Below, piece after piece: positions 1 to 9,167 of a stretch of 34,417 nucleotides of DNA (the stretch's first letter is position 1; each line of letters begins with the position of its first letter). Origin of the DNA: Streptomyces nanshensis (lineage in GTDB: Bacteria > Actinomycetota > Actinomycetes > Streptomycetales > Streptomycetaceae); NCBI RefSeq assembly GCF_001751255.1, contig NZ_LJGW01000223.1, forward strand, positions 1 to 34,417, in the 5' to 3' direction. Made by a program: the position numbers and the translations under genes. The notes beneath the pieces are model-generated. The model ran no database searches. It was not told where the DNA came from and was given only the letters and a program-made list of their open reading frames with translations.

Positions 1-98
1 GGAGGCGGTCCGCCCGCGGCCGCACCGGAGGCGCCGGGCCCGCCGGGCTCGGCGTCATGGCGCTGTGTCGCGGTGTGCGGCTGGGCCTCGTCCGGCAA
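1..98 (-). CDS. relA: RelA/SpoT (p)ppGpp synthetase, N-terminal fragment cut by the window edge
   Basis: Only the first 32 codons are present; the gene continues past base 1. Read on the minus strand from a TTG start at 98, the product begins MPDEAQPHTATQRHDAE and then becomes Gly/Ala/Pro-rich. A GAGGAG ribosome site lies just upstream of the TTG. The MPDEAQ opening and the position directly downstream of apt match my memory of Streptomyces relA, which makes the stringent-response alarmone ppGpp. No catalytic domain is visible, so the call rests on the N-terminus and on the secDF-apt-relA order. The 163-bp gap from apt carries a strong hairpin, so relA probably has its own promoter as well as any read-through. 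Confidence 0.75.
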   Translation of the reverse strand, partial: MPDEAQPHTATQRHDAEPGGPGASGAAAGGPP

Positions 99-194
99 AA
101 GCACTCCTCGTTCGACCGCAGGTCGGACTGCCATGGTATCGGCCCCTGTGGCCGCCCTGCCCGGGGCCGGTCTGCGGGCGGCAGCGGTACGGCA

Positions 195-245
195 CGAGGC
201 GGCCACCCGCGTCTCCTGGGGAGAACGTACCGGGTGGCCGCCTCG
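195..245 (-). terminator. Long hairpin between apt and relA
   Basis: The arms cgaggcggccacccg (195-209) and cgggtggccgcctcg (231-245) form a perfect 15-bp stem around a 21-nt loop. There is no T-run, which is common for actinobacterial terminators. It lies directly downstream of the apt stop, so it probably ends or attenuates the secDF-apt transcript before relA. Confidence 0.65.
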
Positions 246-261
246 TGGGGTCAGCTCGTGG

Positions 262-837
262 TCAGACCGTGACCAACGCATCCAAGGGGGCGTCGCGCAG
301 CGCGGGCTTCAGCCGGTCCCGGCCGCCGAGGAAACCCAGCTCCATCAGAACGGCGATCCCGGCGACATGCGCCCCGGCCCGCCGTACGAGCTGGAGCGAC
401 GCCTCGGCCGTGCCGCCGGTGGCCAGCACGTCGTCGACGACGAGCACGCGGTCCTCGGAGGTGAGGTCCTCGGCGTGCACCTCGATCTCGGCGGTGCCGT
501 ACTCCAGCTCGTAGGACTGCGCGAGCGTCGCGCCGGGCAGCTTCCCGGCCTTGCGTACGGGGATGAAGCCGAGACCCGCGCGCACCGCGACCGGGGCGCC
601 CAGGATGAAGCCGCGCGCCTCCAGCCCGACGACCTTGGTGGCACGGCGCTGGGCGCAGATGCCCGCGAGGGTGTCCGTGAGGACGGTGAACGCCTCGGGG
701 TCGGCGAGCAGCGGCGTGATGTCCTTGAACATCACGCCCGGCACCGGGTAGTCGGCGACGTCCCGGATGCGTCCGAGAAGCATCTCCCGTACGGCGTCCG
801 GGACGGTGGCCTCGGACTCGCTCATGCTGCTGGTCAC
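262..837 (-). CDS. apt: Adenine phosphoribosyltransferase
   Basis: This cytosolic purine-salvage enzyme converts adenine and PRPP to AMP and pyrophosphate. The phosphoribosyltransferase PRPP loop is visible as VLVVDDVLATGGTAEA, and the N-terminal part carries the Apt-typical YPVPGVMFKDITPLLADP. The length is about 191 aa, slightly over the usual 170-180 because of a short N-terminal extension. The start is uncertain. GTG 837 has AGGTGA just upstream. GTG 846 would overlap the secF stop as GTGA, and ATG 825 is also possible. It lies between secF and relA, the conserved actinobacterial order, and is probably cotranscribed with secDF. Confidence 0.93.
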   Translation of the reverse strand: MTSSMSESEATVPDAVREMLLGRIRDVADYPVPGVMFKDITPLLADPEAFTVLTDTLAGICAQRRATKVVGLEARGFILGAPVAVRAGLGFIPVRKAGKLPGATLAQSYELEYGTAEIEVHAEDLTSEDRVLVVDDVLATGGTAEASLQLVRRAGAHVAGIAVLMELGFLGGRDRLKPALRDAPLDALVTV

Positions 838-842
838 GTCGT

Positions 843-2009
843 TCACCTGCGCTTTCCGGACGGCCGGTTGCGGGTGCGGCTGCGGGAGGAGGGCTGGCGG
901 CGCTGTGCGCGCTGGCCGACGACTCCGGCGCCGGCGGGCGCGGGATCGCCCTCGTCCGGGGTCTGGACGCTGCCGTGCCCGGGGCCAGGGATGCCGTCAG
1001 GGTCGGCGTCCTCGTCCCGCTCCTCCGGGCCGTCGCGCTCCTCGTTCTTCAGCCGCTTGGCACGTACGCGCCGGGCGAGGGCCTTCATCTGGGGCTCGCG
1101 CTCCTTGAAGTCCGCGACGAGCGGCGTCGCGATGAAGATCGAGGAGTACGCGCCCGCCGCGAGGCCGACGAAGAGCGAGAGGGCGATGTCGTTGAGCATG
1201 CCGCCGCCGAGCACGCCGCCGCCGATGAAGAGCAGTCCGGCGACTGGCATCAGCGCCACGACGGTGGTGTTGATCGAGCGCACCAGCGTGGAGTTGATGC
1301 TGCGGTTGGCGATCTCGCTGTAGGTCCAGCGGGTCTGCTTGGTGACGTTGCGGCTGCTCTCTCGGAGGCTGTCGAAGACGACGACGGTGTCGTAGAGCGA
1401 ATAACCGAGGATCGTCAGCAGACCGATCACCGTGCCCGGCGTCACTTCGAACCCGACGAGCGAATAGACGCCGACGGTGATCGTGAGGTCGTGGATCAGC
1501 GCGATGAGCGCGGCGAGCGCCATGCGCCACTCGAAGGCGATCGCCAGATAGATCACCACGAGGACCATGAAGATCCCCAGGCCCAGCCAGGCCTTGTTGG
1601 CGATCTGCTCACCCCAACTGGGGCCGACGAGCTGGGTGTCGACCTTGTTGGGGTCGACCTTGAGGTCCTCGGCGAGGGTCTCCTTGACCTCCGTCGACTT
1701 CGCCGTGTTCAGGCCGGCGATCTGGACGCGCATGCCGCCGCTGCCGAGCTGCTGGACGATCGCCTGGTGGCCGGAGCGCTTCTCCGCGATCTCCGTCGTC
1801 TCCTGGACGGTGGCGCTGGTCTTGGGCGTGGTGAGGACGGCGCCGCCCTCGAACTCGATGCCCATGTTGAGACCGCGTACCGCCAGTCCCACGATCGCGG
1901 TGATCGTGATCAGGATGGAGACGCTGTACCAGAGCTTGCGCTTGCCGATGAAGTCGTAGCCGACCTCACCGCGGTAGAGCCGAGCACCGATGTTGCCGAG
2001 TCGCGACAT
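843..2009 (-). CDS. secF: Protein translocase subunit SecF
   Basis: SecF pairs with SecD in the membrane, where SecDF uses the proton gradient to pull secreted proteins across after SecYEG. The 388-aa product starts MSRLGNIGARLYRGE, has a first membrane segment near residues 25-45, an NMGIEFEGG motif in the periplasmic P4 region, and a C-terminal bundle of five segments with LGYSLYDTVVVFDSLRE. The C-terminal tail after about residue 315 is long, Arg/Glu/Asp/Pro-rich and cytoplasmic. The ATG at 2009 lies 1 nt past the secD stop, with AAGGAGG inside the end of secD, so the two are translationally coupled. Confidence 0.95.
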   Translation of the reverse strand: MSRLGNIGARLYRGEVGYDFIGKRKLWYSVSILITITAIVGLAVRGLNMGIEFEGGAVLTTPKTSATVQETTEIAEKRSGHQAIVQQLGSGGMRVQIAGLNTAKSTEVKETLAEDLKVDPNKVDTQLVGPSWGEQIANKAWLGLGIFMVLVVIYLAIAFEWRMALAALIALIHDLTITVGVYSLVGFEVTPGTVIGLLTILGYSLYDTVVVFDSLRESSRNVTKQTRWTYSEIANRSINSTLVRSINTTVVALMPVAGLLFIGGGVLGGGMLNDIALSLFVGLAAGAYSSIFIATPLVADFKEREPQMKALARRVRAKRLKNEERDGPEERDEDADPDGIPGPGHGSVQTPDEGDPAPAGAGVVGQRAQRRQPSSRSRTRNRPSGKRR

Positions 2010-2010
2010 C

Positions 2011-3828
2011 TCATGCCTCCTTCGGTTCGGTGCTGACGGACGGCCCACGACGGCCCCGGCGCAGCGGGGGTTTGGCCCCGAGCCTGCTCGGGTCGAGACC
2101 GGACCACGGGTGGCCGCTGGAGAAGAACCTCGTACGGGCGAGCACCGTCATCAGCGGCTTGGTGAAGAAGAAGACGACGACGATGTCCAGGAGCGTGGTC
2201 AGGCCCAGCGTGAACGCGAAGCCCTGGACCTTGCCCACCGTGACGATGAAGAGCACCGCGGCGGCGAGGAACGAGACGAAGTCGGAGACGAGGATCGTGC
2301 GCCGCGCACGCGGCCAGCCCCGTTCGACGGCGGGCCGCAGCGTACGGCCCTCGCGGATCTCGTCCCGGATGCGTTCGAAGTAGACGATGAACGAGTCCGC
2401 CGTGATGCCGATGGCCACGATCGCACCGCATACGGCCGGGAGGTTCAGCGCGAAGCCGATCGCCGGGCCGAGCAGCGACATGATCGTGTACGTCAGGACC
2501 GCGGAGACCAGGAGGCTGAGGATCGCGATGAAGGACAGCCCCCGGTAGTACGCGACCAGATAGACCACGACCAGCGCGAGCCCGATGGCGCCCGCGATCA
2601 GGCCCGCCTGGAGCTGCTCGCTGCCCAGCGCCGGGGTCACCGTCGTGACGTCCGACTCCTCGAAGGTCAGCGGCAGGGCGCCGTAGGAGAGGATGTTGCC
2701 CAGCTCCTCGGCGGACTCTTGCGTGAAGCTGCCGGAGATCTCGGCGTTGGAGCTGAGCCGCTGGCTCACGGACGGGGCGGAGACGACCTCGCCGTCCAGC
2801 GCGATCGCGAACTGGTTCTGCGGCTGCTGCTTCTTCGACAGCTTGCCGGTGGTGTCGCCGAAGTCGTCCGAGCCCTTGCCGTCGAAGGACATCGTGACGA
2901 TCCACTGACCGCGCTGCTGGTCGAACTGGGCCTTGGCGTCGGTGACGTTCTTGCCCTCGACGCCGACCGGGCCCAGCACGTACTTGATCTTCTGCTTGGC
3001 GTCGCACGCGAGGACCGGTTCGCTCGACTTGGCGGCGGACGCCTGCTCGCTGACCTTGGCCTTGGCCTGCTTGCCGTTGCAGTCCAGCTTCTGGAGCTTC
3101 TTCGCCAACTCCGCGGAGACGCCGGGCGGTTGCTGCTGCTGCGGCGGCGTGGCCGGCGGCTTCGTGGTCTTGTCCGGCTTCGGGGTGGGCTTGTCGTCGG
3201 CGGGCGCGGCGGCCTGCTGGGCCCGTGCGGTGCCGCTCGTGGCGTTGTGCGCCTGGGCGTTCTGCGCCTTGAGCCCGTCGGTGACGGCCCTGCCCTGGTC
3301 GCCCTGGGAGCCGGACTGGTCGGCCTTGCCGCCCTGGTCCTGCTTGCCGCCCTGCGGACTGCCGGACTGCGAGGGGGACTTGGACGGCGACTGCTGCGGC
3401 TGCTTGGGCTGCGGCGTGGTCGGCGCGTACGTCAGCACCGGGCGGAAGGCCAGCTTGGCGGTCGTACCGACCTGCTCACGGGCCTGCTTCTCGTTCGTGC
3501 CGCGGGGGATGTTGGCGATGATGTGCCGGTCGCCCTGGGTCTGGACCTCGGCCTCGGAGACGCCCAGACCGTTGACCCGCCGCTCGATGATGCCCACGGC
3601 GGTGCTCATGTTGGTCGGGTTGATCGCGTCGGGCTTCCCCGGCTGGTTCTTGGCCTCGAGCGTGATGCTCGTACCGCCCGCGAGGTCGATGCCCAGCCGG
3701 GGCGTGCTGTGACCGGAGATGAACATCCCCCCGGTCAGCCCCACCAGGGCCAGCAGGATCAACATCAGCGAGCGCCATGGTTTCCCGTGGGCGCCCGGGC
3801 TCCTGCGGCCTTTCTTCGGTGCTGCCAC
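2011..3828 (-). CDS. secD: Protein translocase subunit SecD
   Basis: This is the SecD half of the SecDF export motor. The start chosen is GTG 3828 (VAAPKKGRR), which has GGAGAG upstream; a longer reading to 3897 lacks family support. The protein is 605 aa: one membrane segment at about 19-38, the LGIDLAGG motif at 45-52, a large extracytoplasmic domain, the GALPLTF motif, and five C-terminal segments containing GITADSFIVYFERIRDE. Residues about 137-236 are an extremely Gln/Lys/Pro/Ser/Ala-rich, presumably disordered insertion within the external domain. It sits between yajC and secF, with a GC-rich hairpin between yajC and secD. Confidence 0.95.
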   Translation of the reverse strand: MAAPKKGRRSPGAHGKPWRSLMLILLALVGLTGGMFISGHSTPRLGIDLAGGTSITLEAKNQPGKPDAINPTNMSTAVGIIERRVNGLGVSEAEVQTQGDRHIIANIPRGTNEKQAREQVGTTAKLAFRPVLTYAPTTPQPKQPQQSPSKSPSQSGSPQGGKQDQGGKADQSGSQGDQGRAVTDGLKAQNAQAHNATSGTARAQQAAAPADDKPTPKPDKTTKPPATPPQQQQPPGVSAELAKKLQKLDCNGKQAKAKVSEQASAAKSSEPVLACDAKQKIKYVLGPVGVEGKNVTDAKAQFDQQRGQWIVTMSFDGKGSDDFGDTTGKLSKKQQPQNQFAIALDGEVVSAPSVSQRLSSNAEISGSFTQESAEELGNILSYGALPLTFEESDVTTVTPALGSEQLQAGLIAGAIGLALVVVYLVAYYRGLSFIAILSLLVSAVLTYTIMSLLGPAIGFALNLPAVCGAIVAIGITADSFIVYFERIRDEIREGRTLRPAVERGWPRARRTILVSDFVSFLAAAVLFIVTVGKVQGFAFTLGLTTLLDIVVVFFFTKPLMTVLARTRFFSSGHPWSGLDPSRLGAKPPLRRGRRGPSVSTEPKEA

Positions 3829-3918
3829 CTTCTCGTCTCTCCTGTCCCAGCGGCCCGTGCCGGCCCAGGAGTGGAGTGGGGCCGCCACGCGGCGCACAAA
3901 TGGTCTGCGGACGTGCTC

Positions 3919-3950
3919 CGCCGCCGGGCCCGGTCGCCGGCCCGGCGGCG
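3919..3950 (-). terminator. GC-rich hairpin between yajC and secD
   Basis: The arms cgccgccgggcc (3919-3930) and ggcccggcggcg (3939-3950) pair over 12 bp around an 8-nt loop. It sits just after the yajC stop and before the secD ribosome site, so it may attenuate secDF expression relative to yajC. Confidence 0.5.
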
Positions 3951-3956
3951 CCGACC

Positions 3957-4475
3957 TTACTCGGAGTCGGTGCCCTTCCGCTTGGCGTCCTCGGGCTGGT
4001 CGTCGCCCTCGGCCTGCTCGGACTTCGCGTCGGCCGCCGCGCGACGGGCGTCGCCGTCGGCACCGCTGTCGTCGCCGTCCTCGTCGGAGGACTTCTCGAA
4101 GTCCACCTTGGAGCCCACGGCGGCGTCGTCGTCCGAGGTGAGGGAGGAGGCGTCGTCCGGCACGACGGTGTCGCCGACCTCGAGGTCGGCGGGCGCGCCG
4201 TTGACGATCCGCTCGTACTCCTCCTCCTCGAGCACCGCGCCGACGGCGTTCTTGGCGTAGAGGGCGTGCGTGCCGGGAGCAACCTCAAGGAGGACCGTGT
4301 CGTCGCGGATCTCCTTGACGGTGGCGTACATGCCCCCGATCGTCCGGACACCGGTGCCCGGGGACATCGCGTCGCGCATCTTCGCTGCCTGACGCTGCTT
4401 GTTCTTGGCGGACCGCGTCATGAGGAACATGGCCCCGATGAGCACGATGAAGGGGAGGAGAGTAACGATATTCAC
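3957..4475 (-). CDS. yajC: Preprotein translocase accessory subunit YajC
   Basis: YajC is a small single-span membrane partner of SecDF. The 172-aa product begins MNIVTLLPFIVLIGAMFLM (GTG start), one N-terminal membrane helix, followed by a basic KNKQRQAAKMRDAM stretch and the YajC-typical segment with VRTIGGMYATVKEI and DTVLLEVAPG. Family members are usually about 100 aa. Here a strongly acidic tail after about residue 105 (Asp/Glu/Ala/Ser-rich) adds length, as in other actinobacteria. It precedes secD in the reading direction, the conserved yajC-secD-secF order. Confidence 0.92.
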   Translation of the reverse strand: MNIVTLLPFIVLIGAMFLMTRSAKNKQRQAAKMRDAMSPGTGVRTIGGMYATVKEIRDDTVLLEVAPGTHALYAKNAVGAVLEEEEYERIVNGAPADLEVGDTVVPDDASSLTSDDDAAVGSKVDFEKSSDEDGDDSGADGDARRAAADAKSEQAEGDDQPEDAKRKGTDSE

Positions 4476-4639
4476 GGCGGGAGAAAGTCCTTCGCACGAC
4501 CGCGTCTCAGCGGCCTGGATTTCGGGGTGGGCGTGCCGCCCGTGAAAGGGACGGCGTCGGCGGAGTCTAAGGGAGCCCTCGCCAATGGAACAACGTCAAG
4601 CGGAGCACCGGGGTTCCTGGCTGCCCTCCGTGGTCCGCC

Positions 4640-5770
4640 TCACTCGCCGAACAGGCCCTGCTGGCCCGGTGCCGACGAGGGGTGCGGGGGCTGCTGGGAC
4701 TGCGGCCGGGCCAGGCCGAGATGGTCCCAGGCCGCCGGGGTCGCGACGCGGCCGCGCGGGGTGCGGGCGAGCAGTCCCTCCCGTACGAGGAAGGGCTCGG
4801 CCACCTCCTCGACGGTCTCGCGCTCCTCCCCCACCGCGACGGCGAGCGTGGACAGGCCGACCGGGCCGCCGCCGAAGAGCTTCACCAGGGCGCCGAGGAC
4901 GGCGCGGTCCAGCCGGTCCAGGCCCCGTTCGTCCACCTCGTAGACGCCCAGGGCGCGGGAGGCGGTCTCGCGGTCGATCACGCCGTCGCCCTTGACCTGC
5001 GCGTAGTCGCGTACGCGGCGCAGCAGACGGTTGGCGATGCGGGGCGTGCCCCGGGAGCGCCCGGCGATCTCGCTCGCGCCCGCCGCATCCGTACGGACGT
5101 CGAGCAGCCGGGCGGAGCGGTGGACGACCAGCTCCAGCTCGGCGGGCTCGTAGAACTCCATGTGCGCGGTGAAGCCGAAGCGGTCGCGCAGCGGCGGCGG
5201 CAGCAGCCCGGCGCGTGTGGTGGCGCCGACGAGCGTGAACGGCGGCAGCTCCAGCGGGATCGCGGTGGCGCCGGGGCCCTTGCCGACGATGACGTCGACG
5301 CGGAAGTCCTCCATCGCCATGTAGAGCATCTCCTCGGCGGGGCGCGACATCCGGTGGATCTCGTCGAGGAAGAGGATCTCGCCCTCCTGGAGCGAGGAGA
5401 GGATCGCGGCGAGATCGCCGGCGTGCTGGATCGCCGGGCCCGAGGTGATGCGGATCGGGGCGCCCATCTCGGCGGCGATGATCATGGAGAGGGTGGTCTT
5501 GCCGAGGCCGGGGGCGCCCGAGAGCAGCACGTGGTCGGCGGTGCCCTGGCGCTGGCGGGCGGCCTTGAGGACGAGGTCGAGCTGTTCGCGGACCTTCGAC
5601 TGGCCGATGAACTCGCTCAGTTCCTTGGGGCGCAGGGCCGCTTCGAGTGCGCTCTCGTCGCTCTCGGCCTCGGGGCCGACGAGGCGGTCGGCTCCGTACG
5701 CGGCCTCCGCCGCGTCCGCACCCTGAGCGCCGGGGCCCTCGGCGGTCCCGTACTCGTCGCTGCTGCTCAT
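4640..5770 (-). CDS. ruvB: Holliday junction branch migration helicase RuvB
   Basis: RuvB is the AAA+ hexameric motor that drives branch migration with RuvA and hands junctions to RuvC. The 376-aa protein shows Walker [10 protein letters not shown] (85-93), Walker B LFLDEIH (133-139), sensor 1 GATTRAG (182-188) and arginine-finger region RDRFGF (195-200), then a winged-helix C-terminal domain with [19 protein letters not shown]. An acidic Ala/Glu-rich extension of about 40 residues precedes the conserved core. It starts at ATG 5770, 76 bp after ruvA, and ends in a Gln/Pro-rich tail with QQGLFGE. Confidence 0.97.
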   Translation of the reverse strand: MSSSDEYGTAEGPGAQGADAAEAAYGADRLVGPEAESDESALEAALRPKELSEFIGQSKVREQLDLVLKAARQRQGTADHVLLSGAPGLGKTTLSMIIAAEMGAPIRITSGPAIQHAGDLAAILSSLQEGEILFLDEIHRMSRPAEEMLYMAMEDFRVDVIVGKGPGATAIPLELPPFTLVGATTRAGLLPPPLRDRFGFTAHMEFYEPAELELVVHRSARLLDVRTDAAGASEIAGRSRGTPRIANRLLRRVRDYAQVKGDGVIDRETASRALGVYEVDERGLDRLDRAVLGALVKLFGGGPVGLSTLAVAVGEERETVEEVAEPFLVREGLLARTPRGRVATPAAWDHLGLARPQSQQPPHPSSAPGQQGLFGE

Positions 5771-5846
5771 GGCGTCTGCCTCCGCCCGTGGGGTGTGCGG
5801 CGTGCCCGCCGTACCGCGTACGTCACCGTGCTCGTCAACCGGCCCG

Positions 5847-6479
5847 TCACCGCGCCCTGTTCAGCGTCTGGAGGGCCGCGCGCAGCAACTGCGGTACGGG
5901 CGGCTCCGTGCCGGCGGACGCGGCGGCCTCAGCCTGCGGGGCGACGGCCGCGACGGCCTCGTCCGCCTCCCGCGTGGCATAGCCCAACCCGACGAGCGCG
6001 GCGTGCAGTTGGCCGCGCCAGCCCTCGCCGGCGCCGCCCGCCGCCTGGCCCGGCACCTGGGCCGCCGCGCCCGAGACGGGCTCGCCGAGGCGGTCCTTCA
6101 GCTCCAGCAGCAGCTTCTGCGCGCCCTTCTTGCCGATGCCGGACACGGCCGTCAGCGCCTTCTCGTCGCCGCTGGAGACGGCCGCCCGCAGCGCGTCCGG
6201 CGAGTGCACGGCCAGCATCGACTGGGCCAGGCGCGGCCCGACTCCGCTCGCGGTCTGGAGCAACTCGAAGGTCTGCCGGGCGTCTTCGTCGTCGAAGCCG
6301 TACAGCGTCAGCGAATCCTCCCGTACGACGAGGGAGGTGGCGAGCTTCGCGTGCCGCCCGACGCGCAACTGCGCGAGCGTGCCCGGCGTGCACTGCACCG
6401 CCATGCCCACACCGCCGACTTCGAGTACGGCGCTGTCGGGGGCGAGCGCGGCGACGGTGCCGGAGACGAAGGCGATCAT
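5847..6479 (-). CDS. ruvA: Holliday junction DNA-binding protein RuvA
   Basis: RuvA tetramers bind the four-way junction and load RuvB. The 210-aa product starts [23 protein letters not shown], the RuvA OB-fold opening. It continues with [19 protein letters not shown] and two helix-hairpin-helix motifs ([32 protein letters not shown]), then an Ala/Gly-rich linker to domain III, which contacts RuvB. Its ATG overlaps the ruvC stop by 4 bp (ATGA), so it is coupled to ruvC. An upstream extension in this frame, through ruvC, is not part of the gene. Confidence 0.96.
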   Translation of the reverse strand: MIAFVSGTVAALAPDSAVLEVGGVGMAVQCTPGTLAQLRVGRHAKLATSLVVREDSLTLYGFDDEDARQTFELLQTASGVGPRLAQSMLAVHSPDALRAAVSSGDEKALTAVSGIGKKGAQKLLLELKDRLGEPVSGAAAQVPGQAAGGAGEGWRGQLHAALVGLGYATREADEAVAAVAPQAEAAASAGTEPPVPQLLRAALQTLNRAR

Positions 6480-7195
6480 CGGGCGGTGCCTTTCGGAGAT
6501 CCGTGCGGAGTGCCTTTCGCGTCGCGCCCGGCGCTCCCGGAGGTGGTGCCGGTGCCGCGCTCGGCCCGTGCGGCGCCGTCCGCCCCTGTACGGGGGCCGG
6601 TTGAGGATCCGGCCGAAGTGGCCGAGGCGGCCGAGGCGTTGCGTACGGCGGTCTGACGGGTCTGCTCGGCACGCTTGGCCTGCTCGGTGCGGGCCTGCTG
6701 CAGGCGGTTGAGGCGCTGCTGTACGGGCGCGCGCCAGATGTGGCAGATGGCCAGGGCCAGCGCGTCGGCGGCGTCGGCCGGACGGGGCGGGGCGTCGAGC
6801 CGCAGCAGCCGTGTGACCATCGTGCCGACCTGGCCCTTCTCGGCCCTGCCGGTGCCCGTGACGGCGGCCTTCACCTCGCTCGGCGTGTGCAGTTCGACGG
6901 GGAGGCCGCGCCGCGCGGCGCAGAGCATCGCGACGGCGCTCGCCTGTGCCGTGCCCATCACCGTACGGACGTTGTGCTGGCTGAACACCCGCTCCACGGC
7001 GACCGCTTCGGGACGGTGGCGGTCCAGCCACTCCTCTATGCCGCGCTCGATGAGCACCAGACGCTCGGCGACGGCCACGTCCGCCGGGGTGCGTACGACA
7101 CCGGCGGCGCACATCGTCAGCGCTCTGCCCGGGACGCCCTCGACGACGCCGAGGCCGCAGCGGGTCAGCCCCGGGTCGACTCCGAGCACACGCAC
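6476..7195 (-). CDS. ruvC: Crossover junction endodeoxyribonuclease RuvC
   Basis: RuvC symmetrically cuts Holliday junctions. The RNase H-like catalytic acidic residues are all visible: Asp7 in [12 protein letters not shown], Glu69 in VAVERVF, and Asp141/Asp144 in [12 protein letters not shown]. The start is GTG 7195 with a strong GAGGAGG site. The catalytic core ends near residue 160. The protein then continues to 239 aa with a Gln/Arg then Ala/Ser/Thr/Gly-rich tail, longer than the usual 160-190 aa. It is the first gene of ruvC-ruvA-ruvB; the 364-bp region upstream should hold the promoter. Confidence 0.96.
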   Translation of the reverse strand: MRVLGVDPGLTRCGLGVVEGVPGRALTMCAAGVVRTPADVAVAERLVLIERGIEEWLDRHRPEAVAVERVFSQHNVRTVMGTAQASAVAMLCAARRGLPVELHTPSEVKAAVTGTGRAEKGQVGTMVTRLLRLDAPPRPADAADALALAICHIWRAPVQQRLNRLQQARTEQAKRAEQTRQTAVRNASAASATSAGSSTGPRTGADGAARAERGTGTTSGSAGRDAKGTPHGSPKGTAR

Positions 7196-7559
7196 GCCCG
7201 TCCTCCTCGTTCACGCCCACGACCGGCCACACCGGCCGCGCTTCGCCATGACTGACCACGACCGCACGCCGGACGGCCGCGTGCGGCTGCCCGCCCGCGG
7301 ATTCCGGCTGTGCTTCCGCACGCTATCGGCAGGGACCGACATTCCCGCCACGACATTCCTGCCGCGTCGGCTCCGCAGGGACGTACCGGAACGGACGCGG
7401 TGAACTGCCCGTGCGCGGAAGGCCGTTGAAGCGGGCTCCGGCAGCAGGTCCGACGGCGGGACCGGTGACGGGACCGTTGACTGCGGGCAGGACGGGAACG
7501 GAGCGTCCGGCGGCCCACATCACACGGGCCGCGGCCGAGCGCCCGCCCGCGTCCGGGGC
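7196..7559. other. 364-bp intergenic region between yebC and ruvC
   Basis: No convincing gene, RNA or strong hairpin was seen. It must hold the ruvCAB promoter on the minus strand and the end of the yebC transcript. I looked for a LexA-type GAAC-N4-GTTC box and did not find one. Confidence 0.5.
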
Positions 7560-8318
7560 TCAGGCGTCGACCTTCTCCATGACCTCGTCCGTGACGTCGA
7601 AGTTGGCGAAGACGTTCTGCACGTCGTCGCTGTCCTCGAGCGCGTCGATCAGCTTGAAGATCTTGCGGGCCCCGTCCTCCTCCAGCGGCACCTGCACGCT
7701 GGGCAGGAAGCTGTTGTCGGCCGACTCGTAGTCGATGCCCGAGTCGACCAGCGCCGTGCGCACGGCGACCAGGTCGGTGGCCTCGCTGATGACCTCGAAG
7801 TTCTCACCCAGGTCGTTGACTTCCTCGGCGCCGGCCTCCAGGACCGCCGCCAGCACGTCGTCCTCGGAGAGGCCGTCGTCGCCCTTGGGGACGATCACGA
7901 CGCCCTTGCGGTTGAAGAGGTAGGAGACCGAGCCCGGGTCGGCCATGGAGCCGCCGTTGCGGGTCATCGCGACGCGTACGTCGGAGGCGGCGCGGTTGCG
8001 GTTGTCGGTGAGGCACTCGATGAGCACCGCGACGCCGTTGGGCCCGTAGCCCTCGTACATGATCGTCTCGTAGTCGGCGCCGCCTGCTTCGAGTCCGGCG
8101 CCGCGCTTGACCGCGCTGTCGATGTTCTTGTTGGGAACGGACGACTTCTTCGCCTTCTGGATGGCGTCGAAGAGGGTCGGGTTCCCCTCCGGGTCGGCGC
8201 CTCCCGTACGGGCCGCGACCTCGATGTTCTTGATCAGCTTGGCGAAGAGTTTGCCGCGCTTGGCATCGATCACGGCCTTCTTGTGCTTGGTGGTTGCCCA
8301 CTTAGAGTGGCCGGACAC
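7560..8318 (-). CDS. yebC: YebC/PmpR family protein
   Basis: The 252-aa product opens with [22 protein letters not shown], the hallmark of the YebC family, and carries [24 protein letters not shown]. Members have been reported both as DNA-binding regulators (PmpR type) and, more recently, as ribosome-associated factors that ease polyproline or stalled translation. Which applies here cannot be told from sequence. The start is GTG 8318 with GAAGGAG upstream. It lies between pdxT and ruvC, as in most actinobacteria, and may be cotranscribed with pdxST. Confidence 0.95.
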   Translation of the reverse strand: MSGHSKWATTKHKKAVIDAKRGKLFAKLIKNIEVAARTGGADPEGNPTLFDAIQKAKKSSVPNKNIDSAVKRGAGLEAGGADYETIMYEGYGPNGVAVLIECLTDNRNRAASDVRVAMTRNGGSMADPGSVSYLFNRKGVVIVPKGDDGLSEDDVLAAVLEAGAEEVNDLGENFEVISEATDLVAVRTALVDSGIDYESADNSFLPSVQVPLEEDGARKIFKLIDALEDSDDVQNVFANFDVTDEVMEKVDA

Positions 8319-8428
8319 AGCCTCGCTCCTTCGACGTCACCGACATGAACAGACGCGGAGATCCTACAGTCAGCCGCGCAGCGGACCGACCGCCCCGCGT
8401 CCCGCCCCTCCACGGCCGCCGTGCGCGG

Positions 8429-9043
8429 TCACACGGCGGCGTCGCGCACCATGTCGACGAAGAGCGCGTGCACCCGGTGGTCGCCGGTGAGTTCGGGGTG
8501 GAACGACGTGGCCAGCAGCGCGTCCTGGCGCACCGCGACGGGGTGCCCGTCGTACGAGGCGAGCGTCTCGGCGCGTGCGCCCGCCGACTCGACCCACGGC
8601 GCCCTGATGAACACGCCCTCGACCGGGCCGCCTTCGACGCCGCGCACCTCCAGCGGCGCCTCGAAGGACTCGTTCTGCCGCCCGAAGGCGTTGCGGCGCA
8701 CGATCATGTCGATGCCGCCGACGGTCTCCTGGCCCGCGCGCGGGTCGAGGATCTTGTCGGCCAGCATGATCATGCCCGCGCACGAGCCGTACACCGGCAG
8801 TCCGGCGCGTACGCGGGCGCGCAGCGGCTCCATCAGGCCGAAGGCGAGGGCCAGTTTGGAGATCGTCGTGGACTCGCCGCCGGGGATGACCAGTCCGGCG
8901 ACCTCGGCCAGCTCCTCGGGGCGCCGTACGGTGCGCGTCTCGGCGCCCGCCGCGGCGAGCGCGGCGAAGTGCTCGCGTACATCGCCCTGGAGGGCCAGGA
9001 CGCCGATCACGGGAGTGCTGCTCACGGTGCTCACAGTGCTCAC
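8429..9043 (-). CDS. pdxT: Pyridoxal 5'-phosphate synthase glutaminase subunit PdxT
   Basis: PdxT releases ammonia from glutamine and passes it to PdxS for PLP synthesis. The class I glutamine amidotransferase signature is complete: oxyanion region PGGEST, nucleophile Cys in [10 protein letters not shown], and the His/Glu pair in [14 protein letters not shown] chose the GTG at 9043 as start ([21 protein letters not shown], 204 aa). Two further GTG codons follow in a small repeated Ser-Thr-Val stretch, so the exact start is uncertain by up to about 6 codons. It follows pdxS after 124 bp containing a perfect 11-bp hairpin. Confidence 0.95.
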   Translation of the reverse strand: MSTVSTVSSTPVIGVLALQGDVREHFAALAAAGAETRTVRRPEELAEVAGLVIPGGESTTISKLALAFGLMEPLRARVRAGLPVYGSCAGMIMLADKILDPRAGQETVGGIDMIVRRNAFGRQNESFEAPLEVRGVEGGPVEGVFIRAPWVESAGARAETLASYDGHPVAVRQDALLATSFHPELTGDHRVHALFVDMVRDAAV

Positions 9044-9118
9044 GGGCTCGTGCCTCTCATGCGGGTGAGACGTACTGCTCTTCACGCCCGGGGACGGGGA
9101 GAGGTGCGGGAACGGGCG

Positions 9119-9149
9119 CGGGGACGGCGTGCGTGCGCCGCCGTCCCCG
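9119..9149 (-). terminator. Hairpin between pdxS and pdxT
   Basis: The arms cggggacggcg (9119-9129) and cgccgtccccg (9139-9149) pair over 11 bp with a 9-nt loop. Lying just after pdxS, it may partly terminate transcription and lower pdxT relative to pdxS. Confidence 0.55.
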
Positions 9150-9167
9150 GTCGCGGCGTGTGCGCCG

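Noticed and set aside
1990..4260. 756-codon plus-strand open frame across secD/yajC
   Set aside because: It is antisense to secD and yajC, has Arg/Asp/Gly-rich composition without domains, and is explained by high-GC third positions in the real genes.
7196..7330. LexA (SOS) box upstream of ruvC
   Set aside because: No GAAC-N4-GTTC palindrome was found, although SOS control of ruvCAB would be plausible.
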